Assembly: GCA_035556195.1 (NCBI GenBank)
Contig: DATMFK010000010.1
Location: forward strand, 62,001-126,000
DNA length: 64,000 nucleotides
Origin: G016756615 sp035556195
GTDB taxonomy: Bacteria; Pseudomonadota; Alphaproteobacteria; Rhizobiales; Rhizobiaceae
Direction of reading: 5' to 3'
In this document: in pieces, positions 44,788-53,410 of the stretch
How positions within the stretch are numbered: the first letter of the stretch is position 1
How the letters are laid out: each line of letters begins with the position of its first letter
The notes under the pieces: model-generated
The model's input: only the letters and a program-made list of their open reading frames with translations
The model's database searches: none
Told to the model about the DNA's origin: nothing
Program-made: the position numbers and the translations under genes

Positions 44788-45735
44788 TCAGTCGGCGAAG
44801 ACCTCACGCAGATATTGCGATGCCTGATCGACGGCACCACGCACCGGAGGCGTGCTCGCGATCGGGTTGAGCAGCATGAAGTCGTGGATCGTGCCATTGT
44901 AGCGGACCGACCTGACCGGGACGCCAGCTGCCGAGAGCTTGCGGCCATAAGCCTCGCCCTCGTCGCGCAGCACATCGTTCTCGTCGACCAAGAGCAGCGT
45001 TTGCGGCAGGCCGTTGAGCTGCTCCAAGCTGGCGTTGATCGGCGAGGCATGAACGTCGGCGCGCTTGGAGAAATCGGGCAGATATTGATCCCAGAACCAT
45101 TCCATCCCTTTTCTTGTCAGCCACGGACCCTCGGCAAACTCCTGGTAGGAGACGGTTGACATTGAGGCGTCCGTGACCGGATAAAAGAGAAGCTGAGCCT
45201 TGACGTCAGGGCCTTTGCGCTCTTTGGCCAGCAGCGCGACCACGGCCGTCATGTTACCGCCGACGCTGTCGCCCGCGATCGCAATTCGACTGGCATCCGC
45301 GCCGAACTCGTCGGGATGCTCGGCCACATATTTGAGCACGGCATAACTTTCTTCGACCGCGACGGGATAGCGGCTCTCGGGCGAGCGATCATAGTCCACG
45401 AACACCACGACGGCGTTTGCTCCAACGGTCAGCTCGCGGACCAGCCGATCATGCGTCTCGCGGTCGCCCAGCACCCAGCCGCCGCCGTGGGTGTAGATCA
45501 CCACGGGCAATGGGCCGTTGGCGCTCTCCGGCCGATAAATCCGGATCTGCGTGCGCCCCTTGGGGCCGACATTGAGAACACGGTCCTCGCTGCGCGCCGG
45601 TGCGAGCTTTACCGATACTGACTTCTGGGCGCCTGCGAGCACGTTACGAGCGTCTTCAGGCGTGAGCGTGTAAATGGGCGTTGTGCCGACGAGGCTGTCA
45701 ATGAAGGCTTGTGTGGTAGGCTCGAGCTCACTCAT
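44788..45735 (-). CDS. Alpha/beta hydrolase of the HSL/Aes esterase family
   Basis: A 315-residue esterase. The oxyanion motif is YTHGGGWVLGD. The nucleophile elbow reads AIAGDSVGGNMTAVVA, with Ser in GDSVGG where GDSAGG is usual. The acid in the region of DENDVLRDEG and the histidine in GTIHDFMLL complete the triad. HSL-family enzymes cleave short-chain esters and lactones. There is no signal peptide. The start has GGAACCTC-type context only, but the family start fits ATG 45735. Confidence 0.9.
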   Translation of the reverse strand: MSELEPTTQAFIDSLVGTTPIYTLTPEDARNVLAGAQKSVSVKLAPARSEDRVLNVGPKGRTQIRIYRPESANGPLPVVIYTHGGGWVLGDRETHDRLVRELTVGANAVVVFVDYDRSPESRYPVAVEESYAVLKYVAEHPDEFGADASRIAIAGDSVGGNMTAVVALLAKERKGPDVKAQLLFYPVTDASMSTVSYQEFAEGPWLTRKGMEWFWDQYLPDFSKRADVHASPINASLEQLNGLPQTLLLVDENDVLRDEGEAYGRKLSAAGVPVRSVRYNGTIHDFMLLNPIASTPPVRGAVDQASQYLREVFAD

Positions 45736-46226
45736 GAGGTTCCTCCGTTCGTCCCCAGCCCTTCCCGAGGCGCTCTACAGTCGATTTTGCAAGTCATGTG
45801 CTTGGCCGGTGCTGCACGGAAGATCGGGCGCTAGCCGCGCTCTCAAGCCCCGCTCTCAGTTCGTGTCGTGCAAGAACACTTGGCATTCGCTCCTCCCGGC
45901 CGAGGGCTGCCTAGCGACAATAACCATAGCACGCCGAGCGAACATGCTGTCATCACGTTTGCGAAGGCGGATATCCTGGATGGACCGCCGACTGGTTCCT
46001 CAAGAGTGTCGCCGTCGCCGAACGCGATAGCGAGCGCCAGCGATCGAATGGTTGTGGGTCCTGGATCCGGCCCCATTGGATCGACGGCTCAAGCTCAGAC
46101 TGGCGCCAGACTGTGTCTCAGCCTATCATTGCAAAGACAGGCACATGCTGGCCGATGAGCAAAGCCTTGGCCGAGAGGCTCAGAAATCGCTTCAAACTCG
46201 GCGACCGCAGCGGTACGGTCGAAGCA
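45736..46226. other. Divergent intergenic region
   Basis: About 490 bases between the esterase start and the flavoprotein start. I see no supported gene or clear repeat. It presumably carries the promoters of both units. Confidence 0.5.
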
Positions 46227-47903
46227 ATGTCTCAATCGGCCGATCCCACAGTGATCGCCCGTCGCGATCAAATGTTCCCGCTGCTGGCGTCGGCAGATAT
46301 CGATCGCATGCGCCGTTTCGGCGAGGCCTGCACATATGTTTCGGGCCAAATCATCGTGAAAGCCGGGGACGTGGCGCCCGGTCTGATCGTTGTCCTTTCA
46401 GGGCAGGTCGAAGTCACGCAGGACCGTGGAGATGACGGGAACGAGACCATCGTCACGCACGGACCGGGTAACTTCGTCGGCGAACTGGCGCAGCTCTCCG
46501 CGCGCCCGTCCCTTGTCAACGCGCAGGCGACCGAGCCAGTAGAAGCCTTCGTCATTCCCTCGCAGAGACTTCGCGATCTTATGGTTCAGGAAGCGAGCCT
46601 CGGGGAGCGGATCATGCGGGCGCTCATCCTGCGGCGTGTAGGCCTCCTCGAAAGTGGCGCAAGTGGTCCCATCATCATCGGACATCTCGGCAGCGGCGAC
46701 GTGCTCCGGCTGCAGAATTTCCTGTCCCGAAGCGGCCAGCCGCACCGCGCCCTCGATTCCGACAGCGATCCGTGTGCGAGGACGCTGATCGAACGCTTCC
46801 ATGTCGACCCGCACCATCTACCGATCGTGCTCTGTCCGAACGGCAAGTTGCTGCGCAACCCCGGGGAGAACGAACTGGCCAGAGGCATTGGCCTGGTTCG
46901 GCCCATCGATGCTGCGAAGCTCTACGACGTCGCTATCGTCGGCGCCGGACCCGCGGGCCTGGCGGCTGCGGTCTATGCGGCTTCCGAAGGGCTTTCCGCA
47001 ATCGTCCTCGATTGCCGCGCCTTCGGCGGACAGGCTGGCGCTTCTTCGCGGATCGAAAACTATCTTGGGTTTCCGACCGGGATTTCGGGCATGGCGCTGA
47101 TGGCGCGCGCCTACAATCAAGCCCAGAAATTCGGTGCGGAAATGGCAATACCCGACGAGGCCCGACTGTTGGGCGGCGACGCGGGCGACCACTTCCGGCT
47201 GAGCGTCGGGGACGACGAAACCGTGCGGGCCAAAGCTGTAGTGGTGGCGAGCGGCGTGCGCTATCGTCGCCTCGAAACGGCAAACCTCGCGCAATTCGAG
47301 GGATCGTCCGTGCACTATTGGGCCTCGCCGATCGAAGCGCGGCTGTGTGGCGGCCAGGAAGTGGTGTTGGTCGGCGCCGGGAATTCCGCCGGGCAAGCTG
47401 CCGTCTTTCTGGCCAGCCATGCAGGGAAGGTGTGGCTGCTGGCTCGCGGTGGAAGCCTGGATGCAAGCATGTCGCGCTACCTGGTCGAGCGGATCCAAGC
47501 GCAGCCGAACATCGAGGTGCTGACCCGGTCGGAAATCACCGCGCTGGAAGGCGAAGGAGGTAGTCTTGAAGCTGTGCGCTGGCGTAACCGCGCAAGCGGC
47601 GAAGAAACGAGGCGGCCCATCCAGCATCTCTTCCTTTTCATAGGCGCCGATCCCAACACGGACTGGCTCCTGCAAAGCGACGTCGCGCTTGACCAAAATG
47701 GCTTTGTGCGAACCGGAAACGATGCGGCCGGACACCCGCTGGAAACGAGCCGCAGCGGGGTCTTCGCCATCGGAGACGTACGTTCGGGATCCGTCAAACG
47801 TGTTGCAGCCGCAGTGGGTGAAGGCGCCCAGGTCGTGGCGGCTCTGCATGCCTATTTCGCGCGGGGGCGCAACGCTGCACCTGAACGGGTGAGGAGGAAC
47901 TGA
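46227..47903 (+). CDS. cNMP-binding, glutaredoxin-like and thioredoxin-reductase-like FAD oxidoreductase without the CxxC
   Basis: A 558-residue fusion. Residues about 15-140 form a cyclic-nucleotide-binding (CRP-like) domain with GNFVGELAQLSARPSLVNAQ as the phosphate-binding cassette. Residues 147-225 resemble a thioredoxin or glutaredoxin fold lacking cysteines. Residues 232-545 are a thioredoxin-reductase-type flavoprotein: FAD loop VGAGPAGLAAAVYA (238-251), NAD(P) loop VGAGNSAGQAAVFL (382-395) and FAD motif FAIGDVRS. The redox CxxC of TrxR is replaced by YWAS (364-367), so it cannot reduce thioredoxin in the normal way. The ATG at 46227 fits the domain start. Its stop overlaps the start of the next gene (TGATG), so translation is coupled. 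Confidence 0.9.
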   Translation: MSQSADPTVIARRDQMFPLLASADIDRMRRFGEACTYVSGQIIVKAGDVAPGLIVVLSGQVEVTQDRGDDGNETIVTHGPGNFVGELAQLSARPSLVNAQATEPVEAFVIPSQRLRDLMVQEASLGERIMRALILRRVGLLESGASGPIIIGHLGSGDVLRLQNFLSRSGQPHRALDSDSDPCARTLIERFHVDPHHLPIVLCPNGKLLRNPGENELARGIGLVRPIDAAKLYDVAIVGAGPAGLAAAVYAASEGLSAIVLDCRAFGGQAGASSRIENYLGFPTGISGMALMARAYNQAQKFGAEMAIPDEARLLGGDAGDHFRLSVGDDETVRAKAVVVASGVRYRRLETANLAQFEGSSVHYWASPIEARLCGGQEVVLVGAGNSAGQAAVFLASHAGKVWLLARGGSLDASMSRYLVERIQAQPNIEVLTRSEITALEGEGGSLEAVRWRNRASGEETRRPIQHLFLFIGADPNTDWLLQSDVALDQNGFVRTGNDAAGHPLETSRSGVFAIGDVRSGSVKRVAAAVGEGAQVVAALHAYFARGRNAAPERVRRN

Positions 47904-48211
47904 TGGCCGACGAATGCAGACACGCGGCAGATATCCGGGACGTGACGCCAAGCGCGCTCGGTTGCGAGGAATGCCTCAAGACGGGGTCGCCATGGGTGCA
48001 CCTGCGACTCTGCCGTAGCTGCGGCCATGTCGGCTGCTGCGACGACTCGCCCAACCGGCATGCCACCCGGCACTTTCAGGCTACCCGTCACCCGATCATC
48101 GAGGGCTACGATCCACCTGAAGGCTGGGGATGGTGTTATATCGACGAGGTTTTTGTGGACCTCGGCGAGCGCATCACTCCCCAGAACGGTCCGATCCCGC
48201 ACTTCTACTGA
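47903..48211 (+). CDS. UBP-type zinc finger protein
   Basis: A 102-residue protein that is nearly all a ZnF-UBP domain. Zinc ligands appear as C5/H7, C21/C24, C37/C40, C45 and histidines H53, H57 and H63, in CEEC, LCRSCGHVGCCDDSPNRHAT and RHFQATRHPII. In eukaryotes this fold binds the free C-terminal glycine of ubiquitin; bacterial stand-alone versions have no established ligand. It begins inside the stop codon of the flavoprotein gene and ends 10 bases before the antiporter gene, so it is the centre of a tight three-gene unit. Confidence 0.92.
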   Translation: MADECRHAADIRDVTPSALGCEECLKTGSPWVHLRLCRSCGHVGCCDDSPNRHATRHFQATRHPIIEGYDPPEGWGWCYIDEVFVDLGERITPQNGPIPHFY

Positions 48212-48221
48212 ACCGCGGCGA

Positions 48222-50120
48222 ATGGCAAACGAACCTCCCTCGGCCCGCCGGGAGTCGGCGCTTCGGCGTCCTGTGGATCGGGCGCGCGATCACATACGCG
48301 GAGGCAACGCCAGGGGTGGCGTCATAAGCCTTGTCGTCTACGGCGACTTTCTGTGTCCGTATTGCCGGCGGCTGCGTCTCGTCATCGCTCGGCTGCGAGA
48401 GGCGCTCGGCGAGCGCCTGGCATATGTCTTTCGCCACTTTCCCAACGAAGCCGCGCATCCTGGTGCGGGCTTGCTGGCCCGGGTGGCAGAAGCAGCCGGA
48501 AGGCAGGGCCGTTTCTGGGAAATGCACGACTGGCTCTATGAGCAGGAGCCGCCGTTCAGCGAACAGCAGATCCGCGATTTCGCGCGGGAACTCCGGCTCG
48601 ACCTGGAACAGTTCGACCGGGACGTCGAGAGCGACCAGACGCGGCGGCGGGTCGAGGAGGATCTGGCCGACGGCAGACGCAACGGCGTGACGGGCACGCC
48701 CAGCTTTTTCATCGATGGCCTGCCCTATGACGGGGCGTGGGACTTTCATTCCATGCTGGAGGCGCTGCAACTGCCCGTGGCGGCACGTGTCCAGCGCTCG
48801 GCGCGCGCCTTTGCGAACTTGCCGGCTTCGGGCGGCCTCGTCCTGCTGCTCGCCGCCGCCGTCGCGCTGATTTGCGCCAACAGCCCGCTTGCGCCAGCGT
48901 ATCGGGTCTTTATCGAATCGGCATTCGGCATCGGACCACCGGGCAGCCTTCTGTCGATGACGGTCGGCGACTGGTTCTCCGAAGGCCTTCTGGCGATCTT
49001 CTTCCTTCTTGTCGGTCTCGAAATTCGGCGTGAGATAACGGCGGGCGATCTTTCCGATCCGCGGGCCGCGATGTTACCCGTTTTCGCGGCCATCGGTGGG
49101 GTGCTTGCGCCAGCGGCAATCTATCTGGCATTGAACAGCGGCCCGGCCGCACGAGGCTGGTCGGTCCCGACAGCCACCGACGTAGCCTTCACGCTGGGTA
49201 TCCTGGCGCTGTTGGGGTCGCGGGTTCCCGTCAGCCTGCGCGTGTTCGTTGCGGCGCTTGCCGTCGTCGATGACGTCCTTTCGGTTCTGACGCTAGCACT
49301 CTTCTATTCGAAGGGTTTCTCGGCAGAGTGGCTGCTGGCGGGCGGACTTGCCGTTGCGGTCTTGTTCGCGCTCAATCGCTGGCGCGTCTACGCAACCTGG
49401 CCCTATCTCGTCGTCACGGCGATGCTGTGGGTTTCGCTGCTCGGCGCCGGAGTCCACGGTGCGCTGGCCGGGATATTCCTTGCAGCATTCCTGCCCACCC
49501 GGCCAGCGCCGGCTGCCGGCCCATTGCTCGCACAGGCCGCCACGGCGCTGGCCGCGCTTGAGCATGCGGAGAACGAAGCACGGCTGTCGGGAGCGGATGA
49601 ACGCAGCATCGCGCAAGAGCCTATCTGGGAGTGGGCAAGCCGCAATCTCTCGGCCGCGAGCGACCGGTTGTCGTCGCCGGCCGATCGCGTAGAACGCGCA
49701 GTCGCGCCATGGAGCACCTATGTAATCCTGCCGCTGTTTGCGTTTTCCGCGACCGGCGTCAGCTTCCATCTCGATCTGTCCGTGCCCGACGCCTGGCGCA
49801 TTCCGGCCGGCATCGTTCTGGGGTTGGTGATCGGCAAGCCACTCGGCATTTCGCTGGCGTCGTTGCTCGCCACCAAGGCGGGGCTCGCGCGCGGCCCCGC
49901 GGACGTCACGCTGCGAAATTTCATCGGCGCGGCGTGTTTGTGCGGCGTGGGCGATACCGTTTCGCTTCTTATGGCGGATCAAGCATTCCCCATCGGCCCC
50001 GAAGCGGCGCTTGCGAAAACTGGCGTACTGATCGGCTCAGTGCTGGCCGCAGCCTTGGGGGCCTCGATCATCGCCACCAACCCCTCGCCCATCGCGCGAA
50101 GCAAGACGGCCGAGGCTTGA
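48222..50120 (+). CDS. nhaA: DsbA-like thioredoxin domain fused to NhaA Na+/H+ antiporter
   Basis: A 632-residue fusion. Residues 35-185 are a DsbA/FrnE-like thioredoxin-fold domain with the active site GDFLCPYCRR (C45, C48) and the cis-proline in VTGTPSFFIDG. Residues about 195-625 are an NhaA antiporter with PTATDVAFTLGILALLG, the paired aspartates in ALAVVDDVLSV and the lysine in VIGKPLGIS, all needed for transport. About 12 membrane segments are visible. No signal peptide precedes the thioredoxin domain, so it may sit in the cytoplasm as a redox sensor for the antiporter. It is the last gene of the cassette. Confidence 0.93.
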   Translation: MANEPPSARRESALRRPVDRARDHIRGGNARGGVISLVVYGDFLCPYCRRLRLVIARLREALGERLAYVFRHFPNEAAHPGAGLLARVAEAAGRQGRFWEMHDWLYEQEPPFSEQQIRDFARELRLDLEQFDRDVESDQTRRRVEEDLADGRRNGVTGTPSFFIDGLPYDGAWDFHSMLEALQLPVAARVQRSARAFANLPASGGLVLLLAAAVALICANSPLAPAYRVFIESAFGIGPPGSLLSMTVGDWFSEGLLAIFFLLVGLEIRREITAGDLSDPRAAMLPVFAAIGGVLAPAAIYLALNSGPAARGWSVPTATDVAFTLGILALLGSRVPVSLRVFVAALAVVDDVLSVLTLALFYSKGFSAEWLLAGGLAVAVLFALNRWRVYATWPYLVVTAMLWVSLLGAGVHGALAGIFLAAFLPTRPAPAAGPLLAQAATALAALEHAENEARLSGADERSIAQEPIWEWASRNLSAASDRLSSPADRVERAVAPWSTYVILPLFAFSATGVSFHLDLSVPDAWRIPAGIVLGLVIGKPLGISLASLLATKAGLARGPADVTLRNFIGAACLCGVGDTVSLLMADQAFPIGPEAALAKTGVLIGSVLAAALGASIIATNPSPIARSKTAEA

Positions 50121-50283
50121 GGTCGACTTTTTGGTTGCGGCTCGGGCCGGCAATTCTATCGCGCCATCGGCGCATCGCTGTAAGGAAAAGTCCCGCAAGG
50201 TTGCGTGCCGACGCGAGGCGGTTCGGCGACCGCATGCCCGGCCATCGACAGGTGTCTGGACTTCGCACCAGGCATTGGATGGC

Positions 50284-50358
50284 TGGTACGCCCAAGGGGA
50301 ATCGAACCCCTGTTTGCGCCGTGAGAGGGCGCCGTCCTGACCGCTAGACGATGGGCGC
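50284..50358 (-). tRNA. tRNA-Glu (anticodon CTC)
   Basis: Read on the minus strand, the acceptor arms GCGCCCA and TGGGCGT pair with one G-T end pair. The D arm is TAGCGGTCAGGA, the anticodon stem GCGCC/GGCGC encloses the loop CTCTCAC with anticodon CTC (50323-50325), and the T arm is AGGGGTTCGATTCCCCT. The CCA end is encoded (50284-50286). The 3' end faces the accessory region at lower coordinates. Confidence 0.95.
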
Positions 50359-50450
50359 GTTGGAAGCCGCTACATAGAGTGGGCGTTTTGAAAATGCAAC
50401 TCCCTGCAAGCGAGTTTCTTTCGATCTCCGCAGATGCGCGACCGAGCCGC

Positions 50451-50867
50451 TCAGAGGCCCTTGGCCGGTTCGAGCAGATCCCACAGGTTCCCGTAGAGAT
50501 CGGCAAAGACCGCCACAGTGCCATAGGGCTCGGCCCGCGGCTCCTCGCGGAAGCTCACGCCCCGCGCGAGCATCGCCTGGTGATCGCGCCTGAAGTCGTC
50601 GGTCTCCAGGAACAGGAAAACGCGGCCGCCGGTCTGATCGCCGATGCGGGAGGATTGTTCCGCCCCCGCCGCGCGCGCCATGAGCAGCCTGGCGCCGTGC
50701 GGGAAATTCCGGGAAGGCATCATCGTGACCCAGCGCTTGCCGCCGCCGAGATCGGTGTCCTCTTCCAGCACAAAGCCGAGCTTGTCCCGATACCAGGCGA
50801 TCGCCTCGTCGTAGTCGCGCACGACGAGCGCGACGGTCGCCACTTGTCGCTTGCCGGCGTCGCTCAC
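50451..50867 (-). CDS. VOC family (glyoxalase-like) protein
   Basis: A 138-residue VOC-fold protein: QVATVALVVRDYDEAIAWYR, then LGGGKRWVTMMPSR, RVFLFLETDDFRRDHQAML and the terminal ADLYGNLWDLLEP. The candidate metal ligands of glyoxalase I are only partly conserved, so it could be a lyase-like or binding protein. The start is a GTG at 50867 overlapping the stop of the DUF6476 gene (GTGA), which gives translational coupling. Confidence 0.88.
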   Translation of the reverse strand: MSDAGKRQVATVALVVRDYDEAIAWYRDKLGFVLEEDTDLGGGKRWVTMMPSRNFPHGARLLMARAAGAEQSSRIGDQTGGRVFLFLETDDFRRDHQAMLARGVSFREEPRAEPYGTVAVFADLYGNLWDLLEPAKGL

Positions 50868-51256
50868 TGCGCCTTGATCGGGAAGCGGCCGATGATGCGG
50901 CCCTCCCCGATATCGAAGAGGAAGACCGTCTGGCTGCCGTCGGAAAGTTCGGCGAGCAGCGAGATGCGATTGCCGGACAGCGACTGCGACAGGAGCTTGG
51001 CGCCGACAGGCAGCAGGATATCGCCCTGCAGCGTCCCGCCCGTGGCGGGAGCCCGGATCTCGGACATCTCGCCGCGCGGCGGCTCGGAGGCCGGCGTGCG
51101 CGATTTGTAGACAATCGCCAGCGCCACGGCCATAAGGGCGAGGAACAGCAGGCCGAGATTGATGCCGACGAAGCGGACGAGCTTCCGCCTGACGCGCTCG
51201 ACGGCGGGGTCGAGCGGCTTCTCGTCCTTGTCGTTCTCGAATGCCGGCCTGTCCAT
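50864..51256 (-). CDS. DUF6476-like membrane protein
   Basis: A 130-residue protein with one N-terminal membrane helix (about residues 30-50, FVGINLGLLFLALMAVALAI) preceded by basic RVRRKLVR. A periplasmic beta-rich domain follows, ending FDIGEGRIIGRFPIKAQ. Similar proteins are found beside rluD in many Rhizobiales and are labelled DUF6476; no function is known. It is divergent from rluD, with only 22 bases between the starts, and coupled to the VOC gene. Confidence 0.8.
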   Translation of the reverse strand: MDRPAFENDKDEKPLDPAVERVRRKLVRFVGINLGLLFLALMAVALAIVYKSRTPASEPPRGEMSEIRAPATGGTLQGDILLPVGAKLLSQSLSGNRISLLAELSDGSQTVFLFDIGEGRIIGRFPIKAQ

Positions 51257-51278
51257 GAGTTCCCTTGCCCGGAAAGAA

Positions 51279-52292
51279 ATGATGCGCGACCCTGATAACG
51301 AAGCGGACGGCCGAATGAAAGTGCTGCAGGCCGGACCCGACGCCGCAGGCGCGCGGCTCGACCAATGGCTCGCCTCCGCCCTCGGGCCCGATGTCTCGCG
51401 AAACCGTGTCCAGGCGCTGATACGCGACGGCAGGGTGGCGGTCGCGGGCACGGCCGCGACCGAGCCCAAGCGCAAACTTGCCGGCGGCGAGACCGTCGAG
51501 GTCGCGTTGCCCGAGCCGGAAGCCCCGGAACCACTTGGGGAGGACATCCCGCTCGACATCCTTTACGAGGACGCTTCCCTCATCGTCGTCAACAAGCCGG
51601 CGGGCCTCGTCGTCCATCCCGGTGCCGGCAACTGGACCGGCACCCTGGTCAACGCGCTTGTCCATCACTGCGGAGACAGCCTCTCCGGCATTGGCGGCGT
51701 CAGGCGCCCCGGAATCGTCCATCGCCTCGACAAGGATACGAGCGGGGTAATGGTCGTGGCAAAGACCGACAAGGCGCATCGCGCCCTTTCCGAAGCGTTC
51801 GCCGACCATGGCCTGACAGGCGACCTGCGGCGCGCCTATGCCGCGCTCGTGTGGGGCGTGCCCCCACGCATGACGGGCACGATCGACGCCCCGCTCGGAC
51901 GGGCCGCCGACCGCGTGCGACGCGCCGTGGTTCCGGCCGGTCGCGGCGACGCCCGCCACGCCGTGACGCATTTCGAGGTGAAGGAGCGTTTCGGCGCGAT
52001 GGCCTCGCTGGTCGAATGCCGGCTGGAAACCGGGCGGACCCATCAGATCCGCGTGCACATGGCTCATATCGGGCACCCGCTTCTGGGCGACCAAGATTAC
52101 GGCCAGGCTTTCCGTACCAAGGCCAACCGCCTGCCCGAGCCGCTCCAGGCAGACGTGAAAGCGTTTCCGCGCCAGGCACTCCATGCCCGGCTTCTTGAAT
52201 TCCGTCACCCGGATACCCATATGGTGATGCGGTTCGAGGCGCCGCTGCCGAGGGATATGGAGGCGCTGGTCGAAGGGTTCCGCAAGCTTTGA
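51279..52292 (+). CDS. rluD: 23S rRNA pseudouridine synthase, RluA/RluD family
   Basis: A 337-residue enzyme. An N-terminal S4 RNA-binding domain (about 25-85, RLDQWLASALGPDVSRNRVQ) precedes the catalytic domain with the signature GIVHRLDKDTSGVMVVAK, whose aspartate is catalytic. ETGRTHQIRVHMAHIGHPLL is the conserved later motif. The S4 domain and length fit RluD, which modifies helix 69 of 23S rRNA, but RluC-type activity cannot be excluded. ATG 51279 follows GGAAAG; the next codon is also ATG. Confidence 0.9.
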   Translation: MMRDPDNEADGRMKVLQAGPDAAGARLDQWLASALGPDVSRNRVQALIRDGRVAVAGTAATEPKRKLAGGETVEVALPEPEAPEPLGEDIPLDILYEDASLIVVNKPAGLVVHPGAGNWTGTLVNALVHHCGDSLSGIGGVRRPGIVHRLDKDTSGVMVVAKTDKAHRALSEAFADHGLTGDLRRAYAALVWGVPPRMTGTIDAPLGRAADRVRRAVVPAGRGDARHAVTHFEVKERFGAMASLVECRLETGRTHQIRVHMAHIGHPLLGDQDYGQAFRTKANRLPEPLQADVKAFPRQALHARLLEFRHPDTHMVMRFEAPLPRDMEALVEGFRKL

Positions 52293-52474
52293 ACCAAGCT
52301 TCGGGCTAGGCCTCACGGGCGTTCACTTCGACGTGACACACTGTTTCGTGTTGAACAAATGTGTGTCCTTTCTTGTTTTGTTCCTATATACAGGAGTTGG
52401 CGCGAAGGTCCTCGTGGCTCGCGCCTTATGCCCGCCGAATTTCGGGGGCACACCCAGAGAGAGGAGGGTGCTTT

Positions 52475-53386
52475 ATGGCCCAGTCACTACCCAGTATCGT
52501 TTCAGGCGAAGGCGGTCTTGCCCGCTATCTTGAAGAAATCCGCCGTTTTCCGATGCTTCAGCCGCAGGAAGAGTACATGCTCGCCAAGCGGTATCAGGAG
52601 CATCAGGACACCAACGCCGCCCACAAGCTCGTCACCAGCCATCTGAGGCTCGTCGCCAAGATCGCGATGGGTTATCGCGGCTACGGCCTGCCGATCGGCG
52701 AGGTGATCTCGGAAGGCAATGTCGGCCTGATGCAGGCGGTGAAGAAGTTCGAGCCGGAGCGCGGTTTCCGGCTGGCCACCTATGCCATGTGGTGGATCAA
52801 GGCTTCGATCCAGGAATACATCCTGCGCTCGTGGAGCCTGGTGAAGATGGGCACCACCGCCAACCAGAAGCGTCTGTTCTTCAACCTGCGTAAGGTGAAG
52901 GGCAAGATCCAGGCGCTGGACGAAGGCGACCTGAAGCCGGATCAGATCAAGGAGATCGCAACCCGGTTGAACGTCTCCGAGGAGGAGGTCGTGTCGATGA
53001 ACCGGCGCCTCTCCGGCGACGCGTCGCTCAACGCCCCGATTCGCGCGACCGAAGGCGAGTCCGGCGAGTGGCAGGACTGGCTCGTCGACGACCATGACAG
53101 CCAGGAAGAGATGCTGATCGAGCAGGACGAACTGGAGAACCGGCGCGGCATGCTGGCCGGCGCCATGTCGGTGCTGAACGACCGCGAGCGCCGCATCTTC
53201 GAGGCGCGGCGCCTGTCGGAAGAGCCGATGACGCTCGAGGAGCTGTCGTCCGAGTTCGACATCAGCCGCGAGCGCGTCCGCCAGATCGAGGTGCGCGCCT
53301 TCGAGAAGGTGCAGGACGCCGTAAAGGCCGCCGCCAAGCGGCAGGCCCAGGCGCTACGCACGATCGAGGCCCAGCCGGCGGCGTAA
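52475..53386 (+). CDS. rpoH: RNA polymerase sigma factor RpoH (sigma-32)
   Basis: A 303-residue heat-shock sigma factor. Region 2 has SHLRLVAKIAMGYRGYGLPI and RGFRLATYAMWWIKASIQEY. The RpoH box appears as NQKRLFFNLRKVK, and region 4.2 as LSSEFDISRERVRQIEVRAF. The ATG at 52475 has GAGGAGGG upstream. The 180-base leader holds an AT-rich stretch with TATATA at 52385-52390 that may be a promoter -10. The gene ends in a clear terminator. Confidence 0.97.
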   Translation: MAQSLPSIVSGEGGLARYLEEIRRFPMLQPQEEYMLAKRYQEHQDTNAAHKLVTSHLRLVAKIAMGYRGYGLPIGEVISEGNVGLMQAVKKFEPERGFRLATYAMWWIKASIQEYILRSWSLVKMGTTANQKRLFFNLRKVKGKIQALDEGDLKPDQIKEIATRLNVSEEEVVSMNRRLSGDASLNAPIRATEGESGEWQDWLVDDHDSQEEMLIEQDELENRRGMLAGAMSVLNDRERRIFEARRLSEEPMTLEELSSEFDISRERVRQIEVRAFEKVQDAVKAAAKRQAQALRTIEAQPAA

Positions 53387-53410
53387 GGCCAGCATCGGAT
53401 CAAGGTGAGA

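Noticed and set aside
52351..52390. A sigma-70 or sigma-32 promoter for rpoH using TTGAAC and TATATA.
   Set aside because: The two elements are 28 bases apart, too far; no better -35 for TATATA was found.
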